A stretch of DNA of 12,671 nucleotides from Verrucomicrobiota bacterium (GCA_003219925.1 QHQU01000127.1:1-12671); one strand, 5' to 3'; shown: positions 5,295 to 12,671, numbered from the stretch's first letter. Program-made: numbers and translations. Notes: a model not told the origin generated them from the sequence alone.

Positions 5295-7562
5295 TTACGG
5301 TTTCGTCTGGTCGAAAAACTTGCGCGCTTCTATATAAGATGGCTTAGCTGAGCAGGCTGCATCGAAAAGTTGTCGCGCGGCATTCGTTTGCCCGATCGTC
5401 CACGCAAAAACGCCGCAGCGCCATTGCCGGTCGGCATCGGTGGCGAAGGAACTCGAGACGGTCACGAGGGTTGTAGCGGGCACTTTCACCCAGGTGGTTT
5501 CGGCGGAACCATAAGGAACTTTCATTTTCAGCTTGTTCGCGGTCGCGCCTGCGATTCCGTTGTATTGGGTATCGCTCACAATGACGGCGCCGTTATAGTT
5601 GTGCGCATTCAAATCGTTAATCAGCGTTGCTTTCCATTCCGCCAGCCAATCGGCCGCATTTTGATAATTACGTTGCGTCTCCCTCAGCGACGGCTCCGTT
5701 ACTTTGACTTTTCTAATTGCACTGGCGGCTCCGGTGAAATCATAAACAGCAGCGAGCCGCCGATAGGATTCCAGGGCTGCGTTCAACTGCGGCATTTCAC
5801 GCGCCACCAAATCCTGGTGCTGTTTTTGCCGCACGGATCTCTCCGTTTTCTCGGCCTGATCAAGCTGGTTAGCCAAGGTTCTTTCCGCCAGCAAGACCTC
5901 GGCTGAAATTGCTGTTGGCTTTTGTAATTTCAGCGTTCGCAACTTTTCCAGCGCACTCCTGATTTCCGCAGGACTTTTCGCTGATCCATTCTGCTCTCTC
6001 CAGGCGAGCCACGCCCGTGTATCATCCAGATATTTTCGCGCGATTGGTTTGTATTTATCGATCCAGGACAAGCTCCCGCTGGGTTGCGATAAAGTAAATG
6101 CCTCCAGCAATGCCTTCGCATCATTGAATCGTCCAAGCTGGACGTCGGTCAGTCCCAGTAAAAATAACGCGAATGGCTTGGCCTCATGATCGGAAATATC
6201 GGAGAGCGCAATGGCACGGCGCTCATTGGCGTGTTTCGCGGTCTCGAGAAGAAATGCACCGAGCTGCGGATCGGCGAAACCGCCACTACCGGCATTTTCC
6301 ACTTCCTGCAGGGCCCGGCGCTTTTGCGATTCCTGCTGGTCGAGCGAAGCGGCGAGGGCCTGATTGAGCAATGCCCAATCGTAGATGGGTTGTCTATTTT
6401 TGGTTTCTGAAGCCAGGCGCGCGAAAGTGGCGCGGGCCGCCGGGTATTTGCCGTCGATTATTTGCTGGCGCCCATCATCAAATTCGCGGTTGATATCGAA
6501 GGCGGGAGTTGAGCTGGCCGATGCTGTAACGTTCGCTGGCCCTCCCTGGTGGCTGAAAAAAATCCAGCCAAACAATATTAGAGCGATGAGAGTGGCGCCG
6601 GCGATGAGCAAAGCCACTTTGGCGCTCCACGGTTCCGGTTCACCGTGAAGGATGCGCTCCGCTTTCTTGAGGGCGAGGATGAGCGCATCGTGCGAGGCGA
6701 AACGCAAGCGCGGGTCGGGCGCGATCATTCTGGCGATTGCATTGGCGGTTGGCCGTGAAACATCCGGCGCCACGTCTTTCAGTTTCAACGGATTGTTCTT
6801 CAACGCGCGCAGATCGGACGCCGACGTGGTTTCCCGGTCGAACGGCGGCCGGCCCGCCACCGCGTGAAAAAGGGTGGCGCCGAGACTGTAAATATCGCTG
6901 CGAAAATCTTCCGGCTGATTATTTAATCGTTCCGGCGCGACGTAATAAGGAGTTCCCCAGATAGCGCCGCTAGATTGCGCCTGGGGCTCGACAATTCCCG
7001 CCAGACCGAAATCACTGATCTTCGCCATCCCTTCTTCGTTGAACAAAATATTGGCCGGTTTGACATCGCGATGGATCAATCCTTTTTGGTAAGCTGCGCG
7101 TAGTCCGCGGGCCACCTCGATCCCGGCGCGTAGCACGTCTGCCTCGGGAAGTTTTTTCTGTTCCGCAATAAGGTCATCGAGCGTTCCGCGGTCGACCAGC
7201 TCCATCACGAGATAGTACTGATCGTGATCGTGGCCGAAGGAAAATACCTGGACCACATGGGGATGATTGACCGAAGCGGTGATCCGGGCTTCCTGTTGCA
7301 ATTGATTGGCGTATTCCGGCCCCAGATCTTTGCGCAAAAGTTTCAGGGCCACATCCCGGTCCAATTGGGTGTCGCGCGCTTTGTAAACCGTCCCCATTCC
7401 GCCGGTACCAAGGGTCTCGCGCAACTCGAAATGATTAAACGAGCGCGCGATCCGTATTCGTTCGCCACAAGCCGGACAGGCCACGCGCGAGAGAGGTTCG
7501 GCATCGCCGATATCTATCGGCGCATCGCACTTGGGACACGAAATGGTGTTCGGGTCGCTCAT
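5295..7562 (-). CDS. Transmembrane Ser/Thr protein kinase with N-terminal zinc ribbon
   Basis: From the ATG at 7562 the protein has 755 residues. Residues 8-33 form a zinc ribbon (CPKC at 9-12, CPAC at 29-32). The PknB-type kinase domain runs from about 45 to 310: glycine loop GTGGMG (52-57), K74, E91, catalytic HRDVKPAN (D166, K168, N171), DFG (184-186) and APE (209-211), all intact, so it should be active. One membrane helix follows at about 316-337. The remaining 415 residues are helical, alanine- and glutamine-rich with TPR-like stretches (for example around ALFLLGLTDVQLGRFNDAKA), and would lie outside the membrane as a sensor or scaffold. Starts further upstream in the same frame would overlap the divergent rluD gene and add low-complexity residues, so they were rejected. 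No Shine-Dalgarno is evident. The substrates cannot be inferred; the tlpA-like gene downstream is the only linked partner. Confidence 0.92.
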   Translation of the reverse strand: MSDPNTISCPKCDAPIDIGDAEPLSRVACPACGERIRIARSFNHFELRETLGTGGMGTVYKARDTQLDRDVALKLLRKDLGPEYANQLQQEARITASVNHPHVVQVFSFGHDHDQYYLVMELVDRGTLDDLIAEQKKLPEADVLRAGIEVARGLRAAYQKGLIHRDVKPANILFNEEGMAKISDFGLAGIVEPQAQSSGAIWGTPYYVAPERLNNQPEDFRSDIYSLGATLFHAVAGRPPFDRETTSASDLRALKNNPLKLKDVAPDVSRPTANAIARMIAPDPRLRFASHDALILALKKAERILHGEPEPWSAKVALLIAGATLIALILFGWIFFSHQGGPANVTASASSTPAFDINREFDDGRQQIIDGKYPAARATFARLASETKNRQPIYDWALLNQALAASLDQQESQKRRALQEVENAGSGGFADPQLGAFLLETAKHANERRAIALSDISDHEAKPFALFLLGLTDVQLGRFNDAKALLEAFTLSQPSGSLSWIDKYKPIARKYLDDTRAWLAWREQNGSAKSPAEIRSALEKLRTLKLQKPTAISAEVLLAERTLANQLDQAEKTERSVRQKQHQDLVAREMPQLNAALESYRRLAAVYDFTGAASAIRKVKVTEPSLRETQRNYQNAADWLAEWKATLINDLNAHNYNGAVIVSDTQYNGIAGATANKLKMKVPYGSAETTWVKVPATTLVTVSSSFATDADRQWRCGVFAWTIGQTNAARQLFDAACSAKPSYIEARKFFDQTKP

Positions 7563-7584
7563 TTTTGCGATAGTAACATCGTCA
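7563..7584. promoter_or_regulatory. 22-nt gap between divergent kinase and rluD start codons
   Basis: Two ATGs point away from each other across 22 bases. This is too short for one promoter per direction, so each promoter must overlap the other gene's 5' coding region, and the transcripts' 5' ends are likely to be complementary. Neither start has a clear Shine-Dalgarno. Confidence 0.5.
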
Positions 7585-8502
7585 ATGACACAGGAAAACC
7601 GCCGTGAATTTATCGTTAAAGGAACGGATGTGGGCACGCGGCTGGACCGTTTTCTTGCCAATTCTGCGAACGAGCTTTCGCGTTCTCGAATCCAGGCGCT
7701 TATCCGCGATGGGTTCGTCACAGTTAACGGCGCGGTGCCGCGTGCGCGCGACATTGTACGAGCAGGCAATCGCGTTATCCTGGTCGAACCACCCGTTCAA
7801 GCGCTTGATCTGGTCCCGGAAAAGGTCGCACTCTCCGTTTTGTTCGAAGACGACGACTTGATTGTTATAAACAAAGCGGCGGGAATTTCGGTTCATCCTG
7901 GCGCCGGCCGCAAGCGCGGCACATTGGTCAACGCCTTACTTTCGCATTGCAAAAATCTTTCCGGCATCGGCGGGAAGGAGCGACCGGGGATTGTTCATCG
8001 GCTGGATAAGGAAACAAGTGGCTGCCTGGCGGTGGCAAAGAATGATTTTGCCCATCAGGAGCTTTCCCAACAATTCGCGGCCCGCACAGTTGAAAAGATT
8101 TACCTAGCGCTCGTCGCCGGGAAGCTGCGTCGGGGTTCCGGAACAATTGTTGCCCCCATCGCGCGTCATCGGGTTCATCGCAAAAGGATGGCGATCGCGC
8201 GCGAAGGCGGGCGAGAAGCGAGAACGGATTTTAAAGTAATACGCAGTGGAGGAGAGGCGAGCTTGCTCGAGTGCCGGTTGCACAGTGGCAGGACACATCA
8301 AATTCGGGTTCATCTTCAATATTTTGGGCATCCCATCTTAGGCGATGTTGTTTACGGAGGACGCCGTGCGGGGAATTTTTCGCGCCAAATGTTACATGCA
8401 TGGAAACTGGGGTTAAATCATCCACGGACGAAAGAGCGGATGTATTTTCAAGCGCCGTTGCCGGAAGATTTCAAGCGGGCGATAAGCGAGGTGTTAAGTT
8501 AG
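7585..8502 (+). CDS. rluD: 23S rRNA pseudouridine synthase, RluA/RluD family
   Basis: This encodes 306 residues. The N-terminal part (about 17-60) is an S4 RNA-binding domain (RLDRFLAN, SRSRIQALI, GFVTVNG). The catalytic domain follows, with HRLDKETSG at 138-146 holding the catalytic aspartate D141, and the family motifs INKAAGISVHPG (about 95-106) and HSGRTHQIRVH near residue 235-245. It converts uridines of 23S rRNA to pseudouridine in the cytoplasm. In E. coli, RluD acts on helix 69; the S4 domain and length fit RluD, but RluC-like specificity cannot be excluded. An in-frame start at 7531 would overlap the divergent kinase and adds residues outside the S4 domain, so 7585 is preferred. Its stop overlaps that of the convergent glycosyltransferase gene. 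Confidence 0.9.
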   Translation: MTQENRREFIVKGTDVGTRLDRFLANSANELSRSRIQALIRDGFVTVNGAVPRARDIVRAGNRVILVEPPVQALDLVPEKVALSVLFEDDDLIVINKAAGISVHPGAGRKRGTLVNALLSHCKNLSGIGGKERPGIVHRLDKETSGCLAVAKNDFAHQELSQQFAARTVEKIYLALVAGKLRRGSGTIVAPIARHRVHRKRMAIAREGGREARTDFKVIRSGGEASLLECRLHSGRTHQIRVHLQYFGHPILGDVVYGGRRAGNFSRQMLHAWKLGLNHPRTKERMYFQAPLPEDFKRAISEVLS

Positions 8503-9764
8503 CTGGGTTTTAGAACCTGGTGGCGTTGCGTTACCATTACAGTCATGGCGAAAAGCACGGGCAACACGATTATGCCTCGCAACCACGGTTCGGCGTGCCA
8601 GGGGAGCGCGAAAAGGCGCTCATTATAAAAGAGGTAGTAAGCGAAGATAGTGACACTCAGAAAATGCCAGGCAAAGGCACGTCGCCAGGTCGCGACTGGC
8701 AGAATCCAAGTTACGTACCAAGCATTTAAGACTGGCGCGAGAATAAGACTGGCGCCGAGTGACCAAAGCATGCCGCGCCGCCAGTCGCGCATGCAAAGGA
8801 GACCAATCAGCGCCGACACGATCAGAAGGATTACGTCGTAGCGGTAATATTGCTGATGCCAGTTTGGTAAAATCGTGTCTTCAATCAGCCACCAAAATAA
8901 ATCGTTGAGCCGGCTGACATGCCCGAAGTCTCCGAAAAGATTTTGCGCAAAGGGAAATTGAAACACGCAATCAAGGAGAACGGGCAAAGCGATGGCCGCA
9001 GCGAGTGCAATGGAATAGCGACGCAGGGCAAAAAGAGACGGAATTAACAAAACCAGGCAGACCGGTCGAAGCGCGATGGCAATTCCGAGCGCGACCGTGG
9101 CGCCGAGAGCAAATTTCCAGCGCGATTGCACCGTTTGTTCAAATCGTTCGAGGAAGCAAATCAGGGCGACAATTGCGAGCAAAATAATGCTGTCGAAATG
9201 TGCTGCGCCAAAAAAACTATAAGCGACGAGAGGGTTCCAGGCCAACCAGACGGTGGTTTGTTTATCAAGCAGCCGAAGAATGAGCGCGATGGCGAGTAAA
9301 TCGGCAACGCCAAAAATTGTTTTGTAGAGCAGCGCGTTGTTCGTCGCCGGGATGATGCGAAATAAAACCTCTGCACCCGGTGCGAAGGCTGTGGGTTCAT
9401 CGTTCCGTGGGACGCGCGCAAGCTCCGGGATTTTGCCGGCTACGCGTGGATCATTCGGCGCGACCTGATAGGGATTGAATCCGGCGCGTTGAATCACGCC
9501 GTCGGCTTGAAAGCGCCAGACTTCGTTGCTCGGTGCCTGGGGTAGGGCCAGCAAACGCAGCCCGATGGTGACGAACCAAAAAATCCAGACGGCGTTGTTA
9601 AGCGCGGCAAATTCGGTCGATGCAAATAAATAAGCGAGGCCGCAAAGAATGGCGCAGGCGACAAAATACACCGGCATCCACTCCAGGGTCCAATCGTCGA
9701 AAAGTTTAAGCGAAGCGAAGAGCACGAATTGCGCGACAAGCGCGATCCAAAATCGCAATTTCAC
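8499..9764 (-). CDS. Polytopic GT-C-type glycosyltransferase (GT87/DUF2029-like)
   Basis: This is a 421-residue membrane protein with about ten hydrophobic segments. The first outer loop carries EVWRFQADGVIQRAGFNPY (81-99), the acidic, aromatic and NPY pattern typical of lipid-phosphate-sugar mannosyltransferases of the GT-C fold. AFAPGAE (126-132) and GAAHFDS (186-192) also occur at the positions expected for GT87/DUF2029 proteins. E81 or D88 is a candidate catalytic acid. It should transfer a sugar from a polyprenyl-phosphate donor on the outer face of the membrane to a growing glycan or lipid. It starts with GTG at 9764, and that GTGA overlaps the stop of the GH-GT2 fusion upstream, so both are translated as a pair and probably build the same product. 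It ends on rluD's stop (4-bp convergent overlap). Confidence 0.82.
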   Translation of the reverse strand: MKLRFWIALVAQFVLFASLKLFDDWTLEWMPVYFVACAILCGLAYLFASTEFAALNNAVWIFWFVTIGLRLLALPQAPSNEVWRFQADGVIQRAGFNPYQVAPNDPRVAGKIPELARVPRNDEPTAFAPGAEVLFRIIPATNNALLYKTIFGVADLLAIALILRLLDKQTTVWLAWNPLVAYSFFGAAHFDSIILLAIVALICFLERFEQTVQSRWKFALGATVALGIAIALRPVCLVLLIPSLFALRRYSIALAAAIALPVLLDCVFQFPFAQNLFGDFGHVSRLNDLFWWLIEDTILPNWHQQYYRYDVILLIVSALIGLLCMRDWRRGMLWSLGASLILAPVLNAWYVTWILPVATWRRAFAWHFLSVTIFAYYLFYNERLFALPWHAEPWLRGIIVLPVLFAMTVMVTQRHQVLKPS

Positions 9765-12307
9765 TTCGGTGCGTCGGCGGTTGGATTGCCGCGAAGACGC
9801 GATCGCAAAATGCGATTCATATTGATCCGATAAGCCGCAAAATCGACCAGCTCTCGCACCCGCGTTTTCAACCGGCGTGCTCTCAGAAATAGGAACAAGG
9901 CGAAGAGTGCATAAGGGATGGCGAAGAAAAGTTGGACGTGCCCGGTTTTAAGGAAATGATAGATGAATAAGGTGAGGACGATGAGATTGACGATCACGGT
10001 GGTGGTGACATAGCGGTAGCGAAGTTGGACGCGGGTCAGGCATTTTCCGCCGCCATGATATTCCGTGACCGTTCGTAGGATGATGCTCCACCAGAAGTTA
10101 CCGTAAATCTGGATGTCCCATTCCTGCCAGCCGGTATCGATCGAGTAGCGCCAGTTTTCCTGATTAAGGAGCGTGAAAATTTCTCGTAAGAGGCTGTGAC
10201 GATCCTTGCCTTCTTCGTTCCAATAAGCGAGGCGGCCCCAGCTTCGGCCAATTTTCTTACCGGGGGGCAGCTTCTCATGCTGCGCAATGACAGAACCGGG
10301 AGTGCGTTTGAAATGCAGCCAGGTAAAATAACGGGACCAGCCGCGGACGAGTGGTTGCGCGAAAGCCAGGAGCATGACCAACAGGCGGGAGTGGATGGTA
10401 TCGAAGCGCGGCTCGATGCGCGCACGCACCATATAAGAGAGCGCAACACAGAGCGTGCCGCCCAGCATCAAATACGGCACGATTCGCAGCGGCGGAACAA
10501 ACACACCCGCGCCGAAGAGAAAGATGGTAAGGGCGAACCATTCGATACTGCTGAGGTAAGCCGCCACTTCTGATTGCGGAGTGGGATAGATAGATTGGAA
10601 AAATCCGTCGGCGAAAATTCCATGATAAATAATCGGGCGGCCAAGGAACCAACTGAAGCGCGGGGTGCCGTAAATCTGTCCACGCCATTTCGCCGTCCCG
10701 GTTGGCCCGAAGAAAACGAGATGTTTAAAACGCAAAAGCGATTCCGCTTCACCGTAACCTTCCTGTTGTTTGCGAAATGCGCGCAGGGTAAAACGACGAT
10801 GGTGCCAGACGATGGCAGTAGGGCTGAATGCGATCACGCCGCCGCCTTGTTGCAAACGCCAGCAAAAATCTACATCGTCACCCGCTGCGTGATATTCCGG
10901 ATCGAACCCACCGACATTTTCGAAAGCCCACCGCCAAAACGCCATGTTACAACCAGGAATGTGTTCGGCGACGGTGTCGGTTAAGAGGACGTGACTCGGC
11001 CCACCGGGCGCAGCGGCGACACAAGCCTGGATCCAAGTTTTTGCCGGAGGCGGAACATTCGGACCACCCACGCCCGCGAAGTCGCCGTTGGTGAGCGTGC
11101 CAATCAAATAATAAAGCCAATCGACGTCCGCCATACAGTCCGCATCGGTATAGGCGAATACTTCGCCGCGTGCGGCGGTGGCGCCGGTATTGCGCGCAAC
11201 ACTCAGCCCGCGATTGGGCTGATGAACGTAACGCACATTTGGGAATCCAGCGGCGATCTGCGCGGTATTGTCGGTCGATCCATCATCCACCAGGACAATC
11301 TCAAACTTGGGGTAATCGATTTTGCCGAGCGACTCGAGGCACGATCGCAATGTTGCGCCGGCGTTATACGAACAAACGATAACTGAGACTGACGGCGTTT
11401 GATTAAGATGACGATGCGGAAGAACGGCGTCGTCTTGCCCGAGTTTCTCGCGCAGGGCATGAAGCGCTTTTTTTGGCTGCCGATCGCGCGTGACAAGTCC
11501 GAATGCCCAATCAGTGACCTCCTGTTCGCCGGTGTACCATTCGTCGGTCCAGGAAAAGAAAACGGTGCCAGCGAGTCCACATTTGATCACGCTATCGACA
11601 TGCCAGCTCAGCATTTCGGCCTGCTCGTCCTGGCTGTGTCGGATTGTGTCCATTCCGAATTCGCCCAGGATGAGCGGACGCTCTTCGACGAGATTTTGCA
11701 GACGGAAGAGATAACGCTCGAAATCGCGCTGCTTATGCAGGTAAACGTTAAAGCAAAAAAAATCGACGTTTTGCGGGAGCAGGAATTCGGTCGGCGGATA
11801 AGTAGCGTAGGAAAATAAGACGCGCGGATCGAGGCTGCGCCCCAACCCGATAAGATGTTCGATGAACTCCGTGACGCGGCGCACGCCCAACCACCGCACC
11901 ATCTGCGGCGCGATTTCGTTGCCGACGAGATAGGCAAAAATGGCGGGGTGACCGGCGTGCAATTTTATGGCGTCGGAAACGGAGCGGGTAATTTCATTTC
12001 GGGCCGATCGTTCACGCAGGAATTCGATGTGTTTGGCCCAGGGCAGAGTGATGAGCGCCCGGACTCCGGCTTCGGCGCAGTGATCAAGAAACCAGCGCGG
12101 GGGGCAGTGATAAACCCGAACAACGTTAAACCCGGAGGCGCGAATCTGGGCAAGATCGCGCGCTGCCTGATCTTGTGTTCCAAGGTAATTGCCTAACGCG
12201 TCTGGTTTGAATGGGCCGTAGGTGACGCCTTTGACGAAGAATTTGCGCTCACCTTCGAAGAAAAACTTTGCGACGGCGCGGATTGGTTCCGCCGGAGAAG
12301 CGCTCAC
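9761..12307 (-). CDS. Glycoside hydrolase (clan GH-A-like) fused to a family 2 glycosyltransferase
   Basis: This 848-residue protein has two parts. Residues about 10-295 form a TIM-barrel hydrolase with KGVTYGPF, VRVYH, YLVGNE (E131, acid/base) and ILGEFG (E216, nucleophile), and FFSWTDEW near the barrel end; this is the clan GH-A plan, nearest to the GH2 catalytic domain. Residues about 305-530 form a GT2 domain: VSVIVCSYN, VDDGS (341-344), TDAD (387-390), and the acidic GDDVDFCWRL (476-485). Hydrophobic helices lie near 599-637 and 738-782, with an unassigned soluble domain rich in tryptophan and tyrosine between them. There is no N-terminal signal peptide, so the hydrolase is predicted cytoplasmic unless export is unusual. 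The GTG start has AGGAAAG upstream at good spacing. Both catalytic centres look intact. It may extend and trim or branch one glycan; the product is unknown. It overlaps the GT-C gene by 4 bp. Confidence 0.85.
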   Translation of the reverse strand: MSASPAEPIRAVAKFFFEGERKFFVKGVTYGPFKPDALGNYLGTQDQAARDLAQIRASGFNVVRVYHCPPRWFLDHCAEAGVRALITLPWAKHIEFLRERSARNEITRSVSDAIKLHAGHPAIFAYLVGNEIAPQMVRWLGVRRVTEFIEHLIGLGRSLDPRVLFSYATYPPTEFLLPQNVDFFCFNVYLHKQRDFERYLFRLQNLVEERPLILGEFGMDTIRHSQDEQAEMLSWHVDSVIKCGLAGTVFFSWTDEWYTGEQEVTDWAFGLVTRDRQPKKALHALREKLGQDDAVLPHRHLNQTPSVSVIVCSYNAGATLRSCLESLGKIDYPKFEIVLVDDGSTDNTAQIAAGFPNVRYVHQPNRGLSVARNTGATAARGEVFAYTDADCMADVDWLYYLIGTLTNGDFAGVGGPNVPPPAKTWIQACVAAAPGGPSHVLLTDTVAEHIPGCNMAFWRWAFENVGGFDPEYHAAGDDVDFCWRLQQGGGVIAFSPTAIVWHHRRFTLRAFRKQQEGYGEAESLLRFKHLVFFGPTGTAKWRGQIYGTPRFSWFLGRPIIYHGIFADGFFQSIYPTPQSEVAAYLSSIEWFALTIFLFGAGVFVPPLRIVPYLMLGGTLCVALSYMVRARIEPRFDTIHSRLLVMLLAFAQPLVRGWSRYFTWLHFKRTPGSVIAQHEKLPPGKKIGRSWGRLAYWNEEGKDRHSLLREIFTLLNQENWRYSIDTGWQEWDIQIYGNFWWSIILRTVTEYHGGGKCLTRVQLRYRYVTTTVIVNLIVLTLFIYHFLKTGHVQLFFAIPYALFALFLFLRARRLKTRVRELVDFAAYRINMNRILRSRLRGNPTADAPK

Positions 12308-12419
12308 AGCCGGCTTTCCTAGACCATGGCGAAGATGTACGCAAAAATTTTGACGGTAGAGAACTGTAGAGGCAGCCGTGCCGGTTGCTTTCAGAAGTTT
12401 GCAGGCGGCACGCCTGCCT
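12308..12419. other. Intergenic stretch between hemL and the GH-GT2 gene
   Basis: These 112 bases hold the left arm and most of the right arm of palindromic element B and, next to the GH-GT2 start, a Shine-Dalgarno-like AGGAAAG (12314-12320, minus strand). No small gene is seen. The gap and the hairpins argue that GH-GT2 has its own promoter rather than depending on hemL, but no promoter could be assigned. Confidence 0.4.
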
Positions 12420-12424
12420 CTACA
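12365..12424. repeat. 60-nt palindromic intergenic element, copy B
   Basis: The element starts TGTAG and ends CTACA. Outer arms 12366-12383 and 12406-12423 pair at 17 of 18 positions. The right half holds a perfect 7-bp hairpin, GCAGGCG/CGCCTGC, with loop GCA (12401-12417). A second pairing, AAGTTTG (12395-12401) with CAAACTT (12423-12429), allows an alternative fold. Copy A at 4309-4368 has the same length, the same five-base ends and the same nested architecture, but different arm sequences. The hemL stop codon TAG lies inside the right end of this element, so it forms the 3' end of the hemL message and may stop transcription or protect the transcript, though no T-run follows. Confidence 0.75.
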
Positions 12425-12671
12425 AACTTGCCAGGGCTTCGCCTACAACGCGAGCAGTTTGCTCGATGTCTTCGTCGCTGTGAGCCGCGGAAATAAATGC
12501 GGTCTCGAATTGCGACGGCGGAAAATAGATGCCGCGCTCGAGACATGAGTGAAAAAACTGCGCGAATTTTTTGGTATCGCTGCGCTGCGCGGATTCCAGA
12601 TCGAAGATCGGACCACTGGCGAAAAAGAGACAAAACATCGAACCGATGCGATGCAAGGTGAGCTCCTTTCC
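12420..12671 (-). CDS. hemL: Glutamate-1-semialdehyde 2,1-aminomutase, C-terminal end (5' end outside window)
   Basis: The 83 visible residues run from the window edge to TAG 12420-12422. HRIGSMFCLFF, DTKKFAQFFHSCLERGIY, PPSQFETAFIS and AHSDEDIEQT match the C-terminal domain of HemL closely and in order. HemL is a cytoplasmic PLP enzyme that converts glutamate-1-semialdehyde to 5-aminolevulinate, the first committed tetrapyrrole precursor of the C5 pathway. The PLP lysine and active-site regions lie outside the window. Related class III aminotransferases share the fold, but the SDTxxF...LERGIY...SQFE...AHxDEDIE series is specific to HemL. The stop codon coincides with the end of the palindromic repeat. 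A haem-synthesis gene about 9 kb from an octaheme cytochrome gene is not evidence of linkage. Confidence 0.92.
   Translation of the reverse strand, partial: GKELTLHRIGSMFCLFFASGPIFDLESAQRSDTKKFAQFFHSCLERGIYFPPSQFETAFISAAHSDEDIEQTARVVGEALASL

Noticed and set aside
5370..5906. Plus-strand open frame of 178 codons
   Set aside because: It is antisense to the kinase's outer domain; composition is arginine- and glycine-rich, typical of shadow frames.
7531..7584. Upstream extension of rluD by 18 codons
   Set aside because: It would overlap the kinase start region and adds residues outside the S4 domain; the ATG at 7585 is preferred.
7563..7769. Upstream extension of the kinase by 69 codons
   Set aside because: It would overlap the divergent rluD coding region and adds low-complexity sequence before the zinc ribbon; the ATG at 7562 fits the domain start.
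10036..10449. Additional minus-strand frame of 137 codons within the GH-GT2 gene
   Set aside because: It is out of frame with a long, motif-rich gene on the same strand and has no start context or domain of its own.

Overview
The window reads as ordinary chromosomal DNA of a free-living, Gram-negative-type bacterium. The best guess is Verrucomicrobiota, probably a soil Chthoniobacterales-like lineage. This is inferred from the gene styles together: a ClpX-like AAA+ protein without zinc finger, a membrane-anchored octaheme cytochrome, a zinc-ribbon Ser/Thr kinase, a nucleoredoxin-like TlpA protein, an IS3-type fragment, and 60-nt palindromic intergenic repeats. No marker gene proves the placement.

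Layout. (1) 1-1450, minus strand: a ClpX-like unfoldase whose 3' end lies outside the window. It keeps the ClpP-docking IGF loop, lacks the zinc-binding domain, and carries a second copy of the C-terminal small domain. (2) 1613-3957, plus strand: an octaheme c-type cytochrome coupled through ATGA to a small four-helix membrane protein, whose last codons and stop lie inside a mobile-element end. (3) 3941-4380: a 260-bp internally deleted IS3-family derivative with 20-bp terminal inverted repeats and an orfA stub, then a gene-free stretch ending in a 60-nt palindromic repeat. (4) 7562-4383, minus strand: a Ser/Thr kinase (zinc ribbon, kinase, one membrane helix, repeat-rich outer domain), then a secreted thioredoxin-fold protein 33 nt downstream. 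(5) 7585-8502, plus strand: an RluD-type pseudouridine synthase, divergent from the kinase with only 22 nt between start codons. (6) 12307-8499, minus strand: a two-gene glycan module. A glycoside hydrolase-GT2 fusion overlaps, by GTGA, a polytopic GT-C-like glycosyltransferase. (7) 12671-12420, minus strand: the C-terminal end of hemL, whose stop codon lies inside a second 60-nt palindromic repeat.

How the genes may work together. The cytochrome and its membrane partner probably form an electron-transfer unit at the cytoplasmic membrane. The kinase and TlpA-like protein look like a two-gene operon combining envelope sensing with periplasmic thiol chemistry. The GH-GT2 fusion and GT-C protein probably build or remodel one polysaccharide or lipid-linked glycan. 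hemL (tetrapyrrole synthesis) and rluD (23S rRNA modification) are housekeeping.

The most unusual items are the GH-GT2 fusion, the ClpX-like protein with duplicated small domain, the IS3 deletion derivative that ends a neighbouring gene, and the pair of equal-length 60-nt cruciform elements that share ends but not inner sequence. I saw no CRISPR array, tRNA, rRNA, phage genes or recognisable defence system.
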